Positions 47,025-59,208 are shown, numbered from the stretch's first letter. The stretch: 64,000 nt of DNA from Prochilodus magdalenae (GCA_024036415.1 JAMWET010003455.1:385001-449000), one strand, 5' to 3'. Notes: a model not told the origin generated them from the letters alone. Translations and numbers: made by a program.

Positions 47025-49316
47025 CTAAAATAGACACTCCAGTCAAAATGAAATATGTAACCAGCATTTCATCTGCAGTTAACATACGACAGCCTACTCA
47101 CGTCCTCCACAGTGTTTCAATAGTCTCTAAAGTGGGGTTTAAAGACTAATGATGATGGATTTTGAATAGGGGTGTATATTTTGAAAGACTACAAATGATT
47201 AATGGTGGTGGGGGTTAGTTTGATGACCATGTGATTTAATGTAGGCTAAAACCAAAGATTATCAGACTTACTAGCCTCTGAAACTAGCCTCTGAATTGGT
47301 GACTAGCAGTAAGGATGTGTTAAGCGTAGCAGGTTTTCCCATTGGTTGTATGATGGACTTGTCTGTATGATGCATGCTGGGTATTGTATTAAGGGAACAC
47401 AGATTTACCAATGCATGGAAACATTTTATGTTGAATTCTCTTATACAAATGAGGCTAATAAAAATCAAATACCACATAACCAATAAGGTAATACATGCTA
47501 GTTATAAGACAGAATGCTGCTTTAAGGTGCACCCATTAAGGGATTCAATAGTGCACATACAGCTGTTTAATATCTCTAGAAAAGCATCGCCAATAGGATG
47601 CTCTGGACATGCCAAATATGAGCCGAAGTTTACAATGCCTAATGTGCAAACTGATGGCACTAAGCCTCCCACCACTAATACTAATACTCTTGGACCAGAA
47701 CTTATCATCTAACATCAATACCTGGCACCACTAAGGCTCTTGTGGATGAAGGGCACTATTAGTTTAAGATGTCTACAATTGTTTGGAAAATAATGCATTT
47801 AGATAGAATAACTTCTAATTAGTCTGGTGTTAAAGGTGGAAGCTAACCTGAGAAAAGGTCCAGTGTTAACCTTATCTATGCTAAACATGAAGGAGCCACA
47901 TAAGGTCCTTTAGAATGAACAACCACTTTAATTTCCCTGTGTAGTTTTTAAAAGGGTATTAGAGAGAAACTGTGAAGCTGTTTGAATAGTTGTGAATATG
48001 ATTGACAAATGTCCATGATCAGGTACTGACCTCCCACTAAAGGCCTACTGGCTCTGAGCTTTCATTTAATGACCATGACAGCATGCATAAAGACCACAAA
48101 ACTGTGTGCGTATTCATACACATATAAAGCATTCCCATACATTCCCATACCCACTCCCATACATTCTGCTTTACAAAACATAACTCTCGGCACAAAAAAC
48201 TTCAAATATGAAAAAATAACAACTATAGTGCAATTAATGGCCCGAAGCTCAGAAAACTGAGAATGCAAATATACCTTGCCAGCTCCAGGTAGAAGCATAG
48301 TTTAGGAGGTCCAGCTTGTCCCTGTAAGGTTTCTTTCCCTTCAGTCTAGAACTGTATCAAGAACATTACAGAAACCCTTTTTGAAGCACAAATGCACAGG
48401 TGGCCAAAAAGAATCGCTTACATACACATTCGGTTCAGCAACTGCTTTTGAAATGCTCATCCTGTCTGTTCACTTACATGTTGGTGGTTCCAGTAAGATG
48501 TCACAGTGTCCATGTATAGATAATCAAGCCACCGTATGTGGAAGAGAAATGCTTACTTTTCTAAAGTTTATTCAAATGATTTTTTAAACAGTGCTTGAAC
48601 AAAAGTCCTGATTTTCCAGCCTGATTAATCCATTAAGATATAATCAAAGTCCGTTAGAGTGGTTTGATGTGAAATGGTTACTCTGATTACAGTGGTGGTG
48701 CTCGGAACCAGCGTTCATGATGTGTACAACACGAATATAGCATTACATCAACTTGCCAAAATGAGCAGTGCCCCTACACAGTCCTTGGAGTTTCTATATG
48801 TTGATGAAGCTGAAACAACAGCAAAGGTATTACAGTGCTGTCTGTTTTGCCTTGCATGCACGGCAATGTGCCTTTCTGTGGAAAAGCACATTTTCAGCCA
48901 AAGCTTTCATCTGAAAACTGGTGTAAAAGACGGATTCAGGTATCAGCGAGTGTAATCATAACTATTTTATGCAATGAAATTCTGTGGGAAAGTTTTCAGA
49001 GGAATTTCAGTTTTCAGATGTCTGGTTCTTATCACCTTCCCTATGAATAATACGATCTGGAACACAGCACGTCACTCTTCTGTGACCTTTTGGTTGACCT
49101 GTTTAACAACACAGAAAAGGAAGAAAGCTGTTCCCTTTTATGGGAACTGTGACATCTTTCAAGTTCTTGTTTGACTGTCCGAATAAACCGACACGAGAAA
49201 CAGCTCTAAACTAGTTGCTAAAGATTCTAAAAGCCAGTGTAGTTAAGAATACACAGGATGCAGACAGCCTCATGCTGCTGCACAATGGTTATCTTTTCCA
49301 TTATCAATCTGGGATG
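47025..49316. other. Downstream flank of ltb4r, no gene recognised
   Basis: Short open frames occur but none resembles a known protein. Part of this stretch, up to an undetermined poly(A) site, should be the ltb4r 3'UTR on the minus strand. Confidence 0.45.
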
Positions 49317-49682
49317 TTATTGCACTGTGGTTAGAGTCTTAAGCTCCTCCTCACGACTCATCTCCGCCTTTTTATTCTTCTCCTCTCCAAAGCTCTTGTT
49401 TCTTGCCAGTTGTCCGTTCTGTAATGATCTAATTGTCAGCTTTGCGAAGTTGGCGTTGTCTGTGGAGGTGCCACGCCTGTTGAGGGAGGAGGCATGATCA
49501 GAGTGGGTGCCTTCTAAAAGATTAGCCATGAAGCCGAGGCCAGCGCGACGGATGTAGGAGCTACCAGCGAACACGTAGAGGATAGGGTTCACGCTACTGC
49601 TCAGGAAGGCGAACGCAGTCACATTGGGCCGAGCAGCCTTTACCTGACTGAGAGCTGATCCGCCGTGCAGCAAACTGATCAC
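49317..49682 (-). CDS. ltb4r: ltb4r coding exon 3 (TM7 and C-tail)
   Basis: The acceptor is TGTGCAG (complement of 49683-49689) in phase 0; 122 codons including the stop at 49317. It encodes extracellular loop 3, TM7 (ARPNVTAFAFLSSSVNPILY), helix 8 (GSSYIRRAGLGFMANLLEG) and a long charged tail with several Ser/Thr that could be phosphorylated. The tail ends SREEELKTLTTVQ. Confidence 0.93.
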   Translation of the reverse strand: MISLLHGGSALSQVKAARPNVTAFAFLSSSVNPILYVFAGSSYIRRAGLGFMANLLEGTHSDHASSLNRRGTSTDNANFAKLTIRSLQNGQLARNKSFGEEKNKKAEMSREEELKTLTTVQ

Positions 49683-51882
49683 CTGCACATGGACAGAGAG
49701 AATACATGTTTATGTTGTGCAGTGGTCTCCTAAAAATCTAACAAAGACCCAAACCACTTTGACCAACTGGTCAGATTCTCCTAAAGATACTCTGATACCT
49801 CAGATCTGGGGCTGAACTAAACTTCGGAGGGTCTTTAGAAATAGGGTTGGTAAGCACTGATGCAGTGTATAGGTACAGTGGTAGTAGTGGTCATCATTTA
49901 ATACACTTGATCGAAGTCTCTTTTTAAGAGACTGAGTAGCAGGATTAGGTTGCGTGAGCAGGTTAGGTGTGCAGTCAGTAAAGCCACATGAATCTGGAAT
50001 CTGTGTTTAGCATATCCCTTATGTCCACAATACAGAAGCAAATCCAGACTCCTGCAGATAGTGCTGCACAATGATCAGACTATAAATACCTGCAGTGTTT
50101 GAGTGACAGGATTTATAGATTGAGAGGAGGTGGTACAGTGCAGTAAATGTTTTGTTCCATGTGTGGAAAGTGGCTCCACAGCAGACGTTAATGATTGGCT
50201 AAAAAGAGTGACTGCATCCGGGTGTGCCAAAGACCATAGTGTGATGGAAGTCGCTGAATCTGCAAGTGTGTGTCAGCGTGTAAGGTCTACCAGTGGTGGC
50301 TAAAATCCCAGTCTACAGGCAGCTCTCATCGGAAATGTGCTCGTGAATTATGAATTATGGATTACCACAGTGTGTTTAAATTATTATTGGTATAGCTTAA
50401 ATGAACCAAATACTCTAAAATGATTGAAAGACCCAAAAGCTTTCAGCTAGGGTTTGACATTCATGACCTTCTGGTTCCCTTTTGTTTTAAGCAGACCTAC
50501 AATTTCCAACCAAACAACTGACACTGATGAAAAACGAATTTGTTGTTCTAAATTGATCTAAAATATACCTGCAGTATGTTGATCAGGTGATAGGGCACCC
50601 AGAAGATGGCAAAAGCGGCAATGATGAGGAGGATGAGGAGGCTCCCCTTCCCGCGGCCACGAAACATAGCGCTGCGTAGGCGGCGAATGACGGCTGCGTA
50701 GCAGACTACGATGAAAGTGAAGGGGACCACAAAGCCCAGCAGAGTCTCGAACAAGTACTGGAAGGCTTCATGCCCCTTTATGTTGAAGTGATACGGGAGA
50801 CACATTGTCATGTTTTTGTACAGCCCAGTTCTGCGGGGATGGAGGGAGAGATGAGAATGAGACTAATTACTTGCAGGGTGATCCACTGCTGTGCATGTAC
50901 TAGCGATTACTACCAGGGACCTACATTATTTCATTATTTAGAGTACAAGCATTGCCTGCCATAATCATAAAAACTTACACTGATGATTAATTGCCGTATG
51001 AATAACTGTGATGGACAGGTTGTTGAAAGACAGCTAGTGCATGTCGTTCACCTGAATTGTTATTTGACTGTCAGTGTTTAGTGGCTCCCAACTTTGATTT
51101 AATGCAGATTGACCTCAAAGAAGCAAACATTGGACTCTAAAGGTGTTACAGCTGTAATACACACACACACTGTGTATAAAGTGTTTTGTTGTTCCAACCT
51201 TAAAAAGTGACTCTCATTCGGTACAAGCAAATTAATAATGTTTATACAATCTAAAACAAGGACTTTGAACAAAAGACTCTTTCAATCAAAGCAGGTTTTT
51301 GAGTCGGGTAACAAATTAGAGTGTTGTTTTAAGGGTGCTCTTTTTAGTGTAGCTCTAAATAACGTATACATGCACATACCTGCGGTAGAAGGGCATAGGC
51401 AAGGCCAGTAAAAAAGCCATGACCCAGATGACCAGCATGGCCATGTAGATGGTCCTTTTGTTCCTCAGCCTCTGAGACAGAACAGGTCTGGTGACGGCCA
51501 GCCAGCGGTCCATGCTCATCAGGCAGATAAGGTAAATGGACACGTACATGTTGACGCAGCACAGGTAGTGCACAGTCTTGCACATGGCATCTCCAAACTC
51601 CCACCCCTGTCTGCCGGCCAGCAGGCGCAGAAACAAGGGAGCGCTGAGGAGCACAAAGGCGTCAGCCACCGCCAGGTTCAGAACCAGGAGGCAAGTGACG
51701 GAGCGCTTCTTGATCCGAAACAGCACTGACCACACCACAAAGATGTTGCCGGGAAAACCAAACACAAAGGCTAGCACTAGGATGGCTATCCCGATCTGGC
51801 CGGACACATCAATGGAGCTGGAGGTGGAGGGAAGTGGGACCGTGGTTGATGTTGGACTCTCCATCTGGTTTGAGTCTCCCAT
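49317..51882 (-). CDS. ltb4r: Leukotriene B4 receptor 1-like GPCR, three coding exons
   Basis: Overall gene span on the minus strand. Coding exons 51380-51882, 50569-50830 and 49317-49682 join in phase to a 376-residue class A GPCR (1131 nt with stop). Visible hallmarks are GFPGN in TM1, LNLAVADA in TM2, CKTVHYLC at TM3, DRW replacing DRY, FWVPYH in TM6 and SSSVNPILY in TM7. The tail RRAGLGFMANLLEGTHSDHA matches the helix-8 region of mammalian LTB4R (RSAGVGFVAKLLEGTGSEA), which favours BLT1 over BLT2. Mammalian LTB4R is 352 residues with an intronless coding region; this gene has two coding introns. Expected ligand is leukotriene B4, coupling to Gi at the plasma membrane of leukocytes. Confidence 0.9.
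50569..50830 (-). CDS. ltb4r: ltb4r coding exon 2 (ECL2 to TM6)
   Basis: The acceptor is CCCGCAG (complement of 50831-50837) and the donor CAG/GTATAT (exon edge 50569); 262 nt, phase 2 to phase 0. It encodes extracellular loop 2 with an N-glycosylation sequon (KNMT) and the conserved Cys (TMCLPY), TM5 (FETLLGFVVPFTFIVVCYAA), a basic third cytoplasmic loop (RRLRSAMFRGRGKG) and TM6 with FAIFWVPYHLINILQ. Mammalian BLT1 has a matching sequon and Cys at NMSLCFP. Confidence 0.92.
51380..51882 (-). CDS. ltb4r: ltb4r coding exon 1 (N-terminus to TM4)
   Basis: The start chosen is the ATG at 51880-51882 giving MGDSNQMESPTSTTVPLPST. A second ATG six codons later is possible. The frame is open further upstream, but a strong acceptor (pyrimidine tract ending TTTTCCTCAG, complement of about 51920-51935) suggests the exon begins at 51919 and that the upstream frame is intronic. 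The exon encodes the Ser/Thr-rich N-terminus, TM1 (about residues 30-52), TM2, TM3 and TM4. In TM3 the motif is SMDRWLAVTRP; human BLT1 also lacks the Tyr of DRY here. It ends AG/GTATGT at 51380 in phase 2. Confidence 0.9.
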
Positions 51883-53253
51883 TGAGGATAGGGAGGGCTT
51901 GAGCTGACTGATGTAAACACTGAGGAAAAGGAACAGAAGAGCAACATTCAGTTCAGATCGGTGTAGTTCAGCTGTACCAGAGCATTTCTCACTATAGGGG
52001 GAGACTGGGGATGGCTGAAAAAGTCTTGCTAGGGGCTGGACAATGTGAGAGTGTAATTCCTTATTCATTGTGATGAATGAGCTCACAATACAACATGAGT
52101 CTCTGAACACATCGTGTAAATCACCACCACTTGTGAATGCTAAACTATGTTCACTAAATCGGATGCATTTGCTGGCTTTTATCACCATCACTGTAAAGTT
52201 ATCTGATGATATAGCATCAACACACTGAAAAATGCGAATTAGACTGGACCAGATATGAACCAGTTAGGGCAGAATGGTATTTGTCTTGGTATGTATAGGG
52301 AAATGTTATGTTACTCAGAATGCTGTTTTCATTTTTCTTGAAATATTGACTTAGAAACTTGTTTCCTCAAACTATTGACTTCACACTGCAACATATCCAC
52401 GTACTTGCTTAAAAAACCTAATTTAGTATATTGTAATAGCTTGCAATGTCCTTTAAATATTGACTTAGTATTTTAAAATAAGGGTTCATTATGTCAAATC
52501 GACTTTAAAATATTTATTAGATTTAAATTTTGTATTTTAAGATACAGTGTTCAAATAAGAAGTAATTACATGTCAAAAATGTTACAAAAATGTAACTATT
52601 TTAAAATAATACCTTTATATTACAAGGTGATAAGCCTTTTTCTGAATGATGCAGATTATATCTTGGCAAGGGAATTATGCAGTGAATTCGAGAATTCTGG
52701 GGAAAGCCTTGTTGAAGACAGAACAGAACAATGGTATGAAGTGTTTTAAATTATTTACCAGTTTATCAGTTTAATTGTTCACAGGTACTGATTGTACCTG
52801 TGATTCAACTATGGCAGTATAAATAAAGTTTTCCATTCTATGGGCCTCCTAAGGACAGGTTGCTAAATGTATCAGTAAACAATCAGCAGCAGATATATAG
52901 AATTGGGAGTAATCTCTGTGCATGACGTATAAGGACAAAAAGCACAAATAGATTTATAGGACCTTCGGTCTCTCAGGCATGCTTCTCTTATGGCCATCAC
53001 CACATAGACTCAGGAATACTTTGACAAACCATTGTCAACATACACAGTTCCTTAAGGTATCACTGTTTTATGCCCAGCTGAAGCCATGTGTCAACCACAT
53101 CCTTAGACTTGATGTTGTGTTCTTCAGGCCAAAGAAGTAAAGGACCATCCAGACTATTACCAGTGTAAAGTCCAAAAGTCAGAGTCTGGAAAAGGGAGTC
53201 CATTGCAACATGGTAGAATAATGTCTCAAACTGAAGCCAGTAATATTACATTA

Positions 53254-53454
53254 CAGTGAGGAAAATAAGTATTTGAACACCCTGCGCCTTCGCAAGTTCT
53301 CCCACTTAGAAATCATGGAGGGTTCTGAAATTTTCATCTTAGGTGCTTGTTCACTGTGAGAGACATCATCTTAAAAAAAATCCGGAAATCACTATGTATG
53401 GTTTTTTAATAATTTATTTGTGTGCTACTGCTGCAGATAAGTATTTGAACACCT
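53254..53454 (+). repeat. Left inverted repeat of the Tc1 element
   Basis: About 200 bp, from CAGTGAGGAAAATAAG to the inner direct repeat ending GAACACC. It is largely complementary to 54619-54811. Confidence 0.9.
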
Positions 53455-53619
53455 GCCAATCAGCAAAAATCCTGGCCCTCAAAGACCTGTTAGTCCGCCT
53501 CTAAAAACTCCACCTCCACTCCACTTATTATTCTACATTAGAAGCACCTGTTTGAGGTCGTTAGCTGCATAAAGACACCTGTCCACCCCACACAATGAGT
53601 AAGACTGCCAACTACTTAC

Positions 53620-54543
53620 ATGGCTAAGGCCAAAGAGCTGTCCAAAGACACCAGAGACAAAATTGTTGACCTCCACAAGGCTGGAAAGGGCTATGGGGCA
53701 ATTGCCAAGCAGTTTGGTGAAAAAAGATCAACTGTTGGAGCAATTATTAGAAAATGGAAGAAGCTAAACATGTCTGTCAGTCTCCCTCGGACCGGGGCTC
53801 CACGCAAGATCTCACCTCGTGGCGTATCAATGATCCTAAGAAAGGTGAGGAATCAGCCCAGAACTACACGGGAGGAGCTGGTCAATGACCTGAAGAGAGC
53901 TGGCACCACTGTTTCCACGGTTACCGTGGGTACTACACTAAGACGTCATAGTTTAAAGTCATGCATGGCACGGAAGGTTCCCCTGCTTAAATCAGCACTC
54001 GTCCAGGCCCGTCTTAAGTTTGCCTATGACCATTTGGATGATCCAGAGGAGTCATGGGAGAAAGTTCTGTGGTCAGATGGTCTTAATTCCACTCGCCGTG
54101 TTTGGAGGACGAATGATGAGTACCATCCCAAAAACACCATCCCTACTGTGAAGCATGGGGGTGGAAGCATCATGCTGTGAGGGTGTTTTTCTGCACATGG
54201 GACAGGAGGACTGCACTGTATTAAGGAGAGGATGACCGGGGCCATGTATTGCGAGATTTTGGGAAACAACCTCCTTCCCTCAGTTAGAGTATTGAAGATG
54301 GGTCGTGGCTGGGTCTTCCAACATGACAATGACCCAAAGCACACAGCCAGGATAACCAAGGAGTGGCTCCGTAAGAAGCATATCAAGGTTCTGGAGTGGC
54401 CTAGCCAGTCTCCAGACCTAAACCCTATAGAAAATCTTTGGAGGGAGCTCAAACTCCGTGTTTCTCAGCGACAGCCCAGAAACCTGGCTGATCTGGAGAA
54501 GACCTGTGTGGAGGAATGGGCCAAAATCCCAGCTGCAGTGTGA
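53620..54543 (+). pseudogene. Tc1-type transposase, disrupted
   Basis: The frame starts [20 protein letters not shown] and contains the paired-like helix-turn-helix region ([20 protein letters not shown]). The DDE catalytic residues are recognisable: D of WSDG (54076-54078), D of FQHDNDPKH (54325-54327) and E of NPIENLW (54430-54432), the last two in the DD34E spacing. Breaks: a TGA at 54178-54180 replaces a conserved Trp codon after GGGSIML; several residues appear to be missing just after the first catalytic D; and the frame stops at 54541 after KIPAAV, with a deletion and frame change removing the usual C-terminal end. The copy cannot make active enzyme. Confidence 0.93.
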
Positions 54544-54618
54544 AAAACTACGGGAAACGTTTGATCTCTGTAATTGCAAACAAAGGCCACTGTACCAAAT
54601 ATCAACATTGATTTTCAC

Positions 54619-54811
54619 AGGTGTTAAAATACTTATTTGCAGCAGTAACACACAAATAAATCATACATAGTGATTTCCGAATTATTTTTTTTTAGTTTAT
54701 GTCTCTCCCAGTGGACATGCACCTAAGATGAAAATTTCAGACCCCTCCAAGATTTCTAAGTGGGAGATCTTCGGAAGTCGCAGGGTGTTCAAATACTTAT
54801 TTTCCTCACTG
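54619..54811 (-). repeat. Right inverted repeat of the Tc1 element
   Basis: Complementary to the left repeat, with small differences and indels. The inner direct repeat is at 54620-54638. Confidence 0.9.
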
Positions 54812-55195
54812 TATAATTACCGTAAGACACGGTTATTTCAAAAGTGTGGAAATCTGTTTTTTATGTGTCCAGTGTCAATAGTATGGTCCTATTGAGACAA
54901 TCATGGCTCAACACTAAACCACCTTGCAGCATAAAAGTTACGCAACAGCTTTCGACTCACGCCAGTATGACGCTCATCTCCATTCTTCCACATTCTCCTC
55001 TTTCCTAAACCAATCAGCACTTTCTAACCTGTCACGCACTTTCCTCCGATTCTTTCCTCCGAACTTTGTGCTTAAATTTTTTATTTTCAGACTCAATCAA
55101 GCTGAGTAGTGAACTGATAAAATTTGACTGCTGAGGGAAGATTTTAGTGGCCTTGTATTGATTACAGCAAGTATCAGTTACCAACCAATTTACTG

Positions 55196-55199
<4 letters not shown>

Positions 55200-55290
<91 letters not shown>
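55200..55290. repeat. (TA)45 microsatellite
   Basis: About 90 bp of uninterrupted TA, able to form cruciform or hairpin structures and likely polymorphic. Confidence 0.98.
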
Positions 55291-55294
<4 letters not shown>

Positions 55295-55569
55295 ACATAC
55301 ACACATAAACAAAAATCTTCATCGGTATATTTCCACACTTCTATTTCACTCGTCTGGTTTCATATACAGCGGTTCTATAACAATTACTCTTTTTTTTTTT
55401 CTATTTCTCATGTTCATTAACAGCTTATTCCGTCAGAACTCAATGGAAGGGGTCTGAAAGGATGTGAATCGCCTGCATTTTGTTGATTTTATAAGTGAAA
55501 AGAAAAAAGAAAAAATACTATAATGGGAACAAAGGCTACCTTTTGTACTGTAGATAATGCTTGTCCAAC

Positions 55570-55600
55570 ATTCATTCATTCATTCATTCATTCATTTATT
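55570..55600. repeat. (ATTC)n microsatellite
   Basis: About seven ATTC units with minor variation at the end. Confidence 0.9.
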
Positions 55601-57097
55601 TGTTTTATCATCTTCTGAGCCGCTTATACATTAGTGCCATGGCTGGTGCCATCTCAGCACTCACTGGGCAAAGGAAGGAAGCACCCTAGACAATCATTTG
55701 TAGGTGCATGGTGGGTCAGTGCATCAGTATTCCCATACCACCCACATCTACCTGTAGGTCCTGCGTGTGCGGTGTGCGGCTTTTGCTTTGCGTAAATGAC
55801 CAACCACGAGGATAAAATATTTTTCTTGGTCTTCCAAATTTTGGAATTTAACTTACATTTCTTACTGACATTTCAGACAGTGAATATACAAGCAGAAGGA
55901 GTTTATGTATCTCTTATAGCCTTTCCTTACTGTGTAAAAATCAATTATCATTAGTTCCAGATACTCACTCAGCTGCTTATATGAGCCCATGACTATTAAG
56001 CGCAATGCCGCGAGAGGTTTGAAAGGTCACATATCTAATTACACTAATGGATCGACGGAAGGGTGTCCAAAGTGGTACATGCCACATTTGGTGTTTTGCA
56101 AAAATCTGTCATGTTTAGTTGGTGATTTTGATATCATATGTCTATTCTAGACCTGTAAGTCTCATTTATCATGTATACAGTACTGATGCGCCTACATCAT
56201 AGCTTCCACTCGTTTTGGCTTGTTTACTTGAAAGAAATCTGCAGAGATATTTTTAATGCTTTCAGAGTTCAGTCTTAGAAGTGGTTGCATATTTGAAGCA
56301 GGTTTTGTAGGCTGTCAGAACAAAAATGATACATTTTCAGGAGGAGGAGAAAACCTACAGTACCTTAATGTAATTCCATTATTGGAACTATATTTTTTTA
56401 TCAAGTAATTCTGGGTCATTTCTTTTAGCCCATGAATCATAAAATTTACACACAATATAACTAGCAACAGGTGCTTTAACAGGCACATGATGTAAAAAAC
56501 GGACATATTGACAGTTAGCGAATTTTATTAATTCAAAAAACTGTGTTTCTGGTCCGTATCCTGTCAGGCTACCATTTTGTAAATCTCTTAATCTGAATCT
56601 GTTCAAGAACACTGTGATATTGTTTTCTAATCTGAGGTGATCAGTCTGTCCTCACACGTTACATGTCGTACACTGTCTAATTTCAGTCATTTGACTTGCT
56701 TTACATCGAATCGTACACTGCAGGCTGACTCAAAACTCTAATTGCTCCCAAACATCATAACAGTGAAGAGATGACTAAATCTATAGCATCTGCTGCCGAC
56801 TATGAGTATACGAATCTGGTGTGCTGCTTGAGGCTGATCAGATAAGAACAGCTATAGTGGCTTTGTATGTCACGCTACATGATCGACATGAGTTGTTTTT
56901 ATATGCTGCATTATACAAATTAGACTCAGGTGTAAGTCCCAGGATGTGTGCAGCAGGCATAATTATGTCAAAAGACACTAGAACAATGAGGAAAAATAAG
57001 TTTCTAAGGCAAAGTCAGTGAGCTGCTGCTTTCGACCACAACACAGACACACGTGCTGCAACCCAGTGTAAACATTAACACCCATTAAAGCGCTTAC

Positions 57098-57235
57098 CTG
57101 GGCGAACAGAAGGAGAGCGTGGAACACAGCTGGACTCACTCAGGAGGATCAGCAGCAATGGGTGGATCTCATAGAGTTCCAAGCTCTTTTCTACGTCATC
57201 CCTCTCTTCCTCTACTACTGTGGCTGAGGAACGCA
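57098..57235 (-). promoter_or_regulatory. Candidate 5' non-coding exon and promoter of ltb4r
   Basis: On the minus strand a consensus donor CCCAG/GTAAGC (exon edge 57098) follows a moderately GC-rich segment that contains a CRE-like TGACGTAG (complement of 57191-57198). It lies 5.2 kb upstream of the acceptor predicted before the ltb4r start codon, in the same orientation. A donor here and an acceptor there would make a classic 5'UTR intron. This is an inference; no transcript evidence is available. Confidence 0.35.
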
Positions 57236-57419
57236 GTGTTCAAGCAGTCTTGCCACACACAGGAAAGAAAAGAGGAATGAGCAAACCAGTTGATTGTCTA
57301 ATAGTAAAAGTTGCATGGGGGCTTCTGTTCTTATTATTTTTTAACATGGGAGGGCTGGCATTGGTCTTACTATCTTATTACTCAGGACAGGACAGTCTAC
57401 CTCACTAGTCCTCTGTCTT

Positions 57420-57420
<1 letters not shown>

Positions 57421-57453
<33 letters not shown>
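57421..57453. repeat. (CT)n microsatellite
   Basis: A CT run with one TTT interruption, just outside the candidate ltb4r promoter region. Confidence 0.9.
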
Positions 57454-57461
<8 letters not shown>

Positions 57462-58091
57462 GCACATGAATGGAGTGTACTCCTGCACAGAGCGATACAG
57501 TTGATTATTATGCTGCCTTGTGCTAATTTGCATTTCCTTTCCATCACATGACTACTGCAACCCATCTATCTGCCACACTCTGTCTTTCAGGCTTGACCAC
57601 AGACTGCGCATTAAAATCCCCTTTCTTTCACGATGGCTCCAAATTATCACACTGACTGAGAGTGCGGTTCATAAAAGTTACAAAACACAGCAGCAGTATT
57701 GATTTTAATCCTGTTTACTCAGGCTGAGACTGAAATACAGACGAATACACGTTCTTACAGTTTATACATCTCAACATCTTTAGTGCTGATGAGTCACATG
57801 CATGGACACATGGATTGGTCAGTGCACCCTCAGAAATGTACACTTAACAAAAAGTAAAACCTCCAAAAGTACAGCGTTACATCACTGATGCAGGCCAGAG
57901 AATTCAGTACAAACATGTAACTATGTTCTGTATGAATGAAAGTCGTTGGTTCCGTAATTCGCCATGCCCTTTACCCCCATGGCCTGACACATTCTAACCA
58001 TGAAACCCTGATCTGGTCACGTCAGCTTTCCCAAAGCGTCTCAAATATTGGGGTGGACAGTATCAGAAACCAAATCATCAGAGACATGGAA

Positions 58092-58330
58092 AGTATACTC
58101 TTAAAAAGATGGTTCTACATAGAAACATGGACACCCATGGGTGCTTACTTCATGAAAGGGTTCTCAGATTGATGAGGAATGTGATGTAGAGGGTTCGCTA
58201 TATGTTTGAAAAGGGATCTATGTAGAACCAAATAGAATTCTGCTAGCTTTATAATGTCAAGATTGCAACAGTAGAGTAATCCTTATTACAGTATCCATCA
58301 ATCTGAAGAGCTTTCATGATGATTTCAACC
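58092..58330. mobile_element. MITE of the TTAAAAAGATGGTTCT type
   Basis: The left part reads CTCTTAAAAAGATGGTTCTA followed by CATAGAAAC. Internal phrases AAAGGGTTCTCAGATTGATG and CTATGTAGAACC recur, in complement, in the element at 59739-60158 (for example CATCAGTCTGAAGAACC at 59847). I recognise the GGTTCTA/TAGAACC pattern as a frequent fish MITE but cannot name it. The right end is approximate. Confidence 0.45.
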
Positions 58331-59208
58331 AAGCACAGTGATCGTTAATGGATTTACTGCATGTATTCATTTACTGTATGTACGTTCTCATTGCTATAGA
58401 GCCACTTTCATAAGAGTAAAACGTGTTGGAGCATAGTAAACACAGAGAGAAAAAGGTACTGCACATTTGTCTTTGCCTGTTAATTAAGGTACACATGTAT
58501 CTTCATAAGTACAGCAGTTGGAGCAAGTCAGGTTTTACAGGTGCATATTTTCTACAATCTTTTCACGACCAGTTTTTTAAAAGCAGACCCATGAAACAAA
58601 AGGTGTGTGCGGTCAATACAACGTAATAGCATTACAGTGGAATATAAAACAAGGGGTACCACCCCAGTGGCTTTTTCTGAGAGTGCAAACAACAACTTAC
58701 ATCAGTGTTATTCAACCCTGGTCCCAGGAGGCGCTGCACCTAACAGTCCTGTACGCAGTTGAAGGTGTTGTGTTTAAGCAAGGTAAATACTCTGACTTGC
58801 TGGTCAGTGGGTCTCAGGCAGTTAACCAGCAATGATTTACAGTCCATTTTTAGGAGGTGTTTCTATGGAGATTAGACAACGTGCATAAAGGAGCAAAACA
58901 TCAAAACATGATTAAAAGCTACACAGAAAATGCAACTTTCAACAACTACCTGCAAGATCTGATAGCCCACCGAAACCGTCACCTGTGATCAGATAAAACG
59001 TGCATAAAGCTTTTATCTACGGGAAATACAAGCTCCACTTCAACATGCAGCTGGTAAAACTGAAAAACCTTGTTTTTAATGAAAGTACAAGCACTGCTGA
59101 CACTACCAGCCTTGCTCAAGTGCCACAGTCATTTTTCTCTTACTGAATTAAAAACTTGTAGATAATGTGTGGCTCCAAATGCACAGAGTAAAGCATTCCG
59201 TCCTAAAG

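Larger units (their letters stand above)
53254..54811 (+). mobile_element. Tc1-like transposon, nearly full length
   Basis: The element is 1558 bp, flanked by TA at 53252-53253 and 54812-54813. The ends are about 200-bp inverted repeats starting CAGTGAGGAAAATAAGTATT. Each repeat carries a second copy of ATAAGTATTTGAACACC-type text at its inner end (53436-53452; 54620-54638 complement), the IR/DR arrangement of Sleeping Beauty-like elements. Inside is a plus-strand transposase gene with several breaks. Left and right repeats differ at a modest number of positions, so the insertion is old but not ancient. Confidence 0.93.
51920..57097 (-). other. Putative first intron of ltb4r
   Basis: If the exon model holds, this 5.2-kb intron contains the Tc1 element at 53254-54811, the TA microsatellite at 55200-55290 and an ATTC repeat at 55570-55600. 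No other exon was seen. Confidence 0.35.

Noticed and set aside
48674..48955. A 93-codon open frame downstream of ltb4r.
   Set aside because: No recognisable domain, no splice support, and length expected by chance in this interval.
51344..51604. Minus-strand open frame overlapping ltb4r exon 1 in another frame.
   Set aside because: It is a shadow of the receptor coding sequence.
51883..52191. Upstream extension of the ltb4r frame by 103 codons.
   Set aside because: It has no receptor-like sequence, no signal peptide, and crosses a strong splice acceptor; the start at 51882 fits the family length.
54024..54452. A 142-codon open frame antisense to the transposase.
   Set aside because: It is the complement of the transposase coding sequence with no independent similarity.
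55158..55457. Open frame with alternating Tyr-Ile.
   Set aside because: It is a translation of the TA microsatellite.
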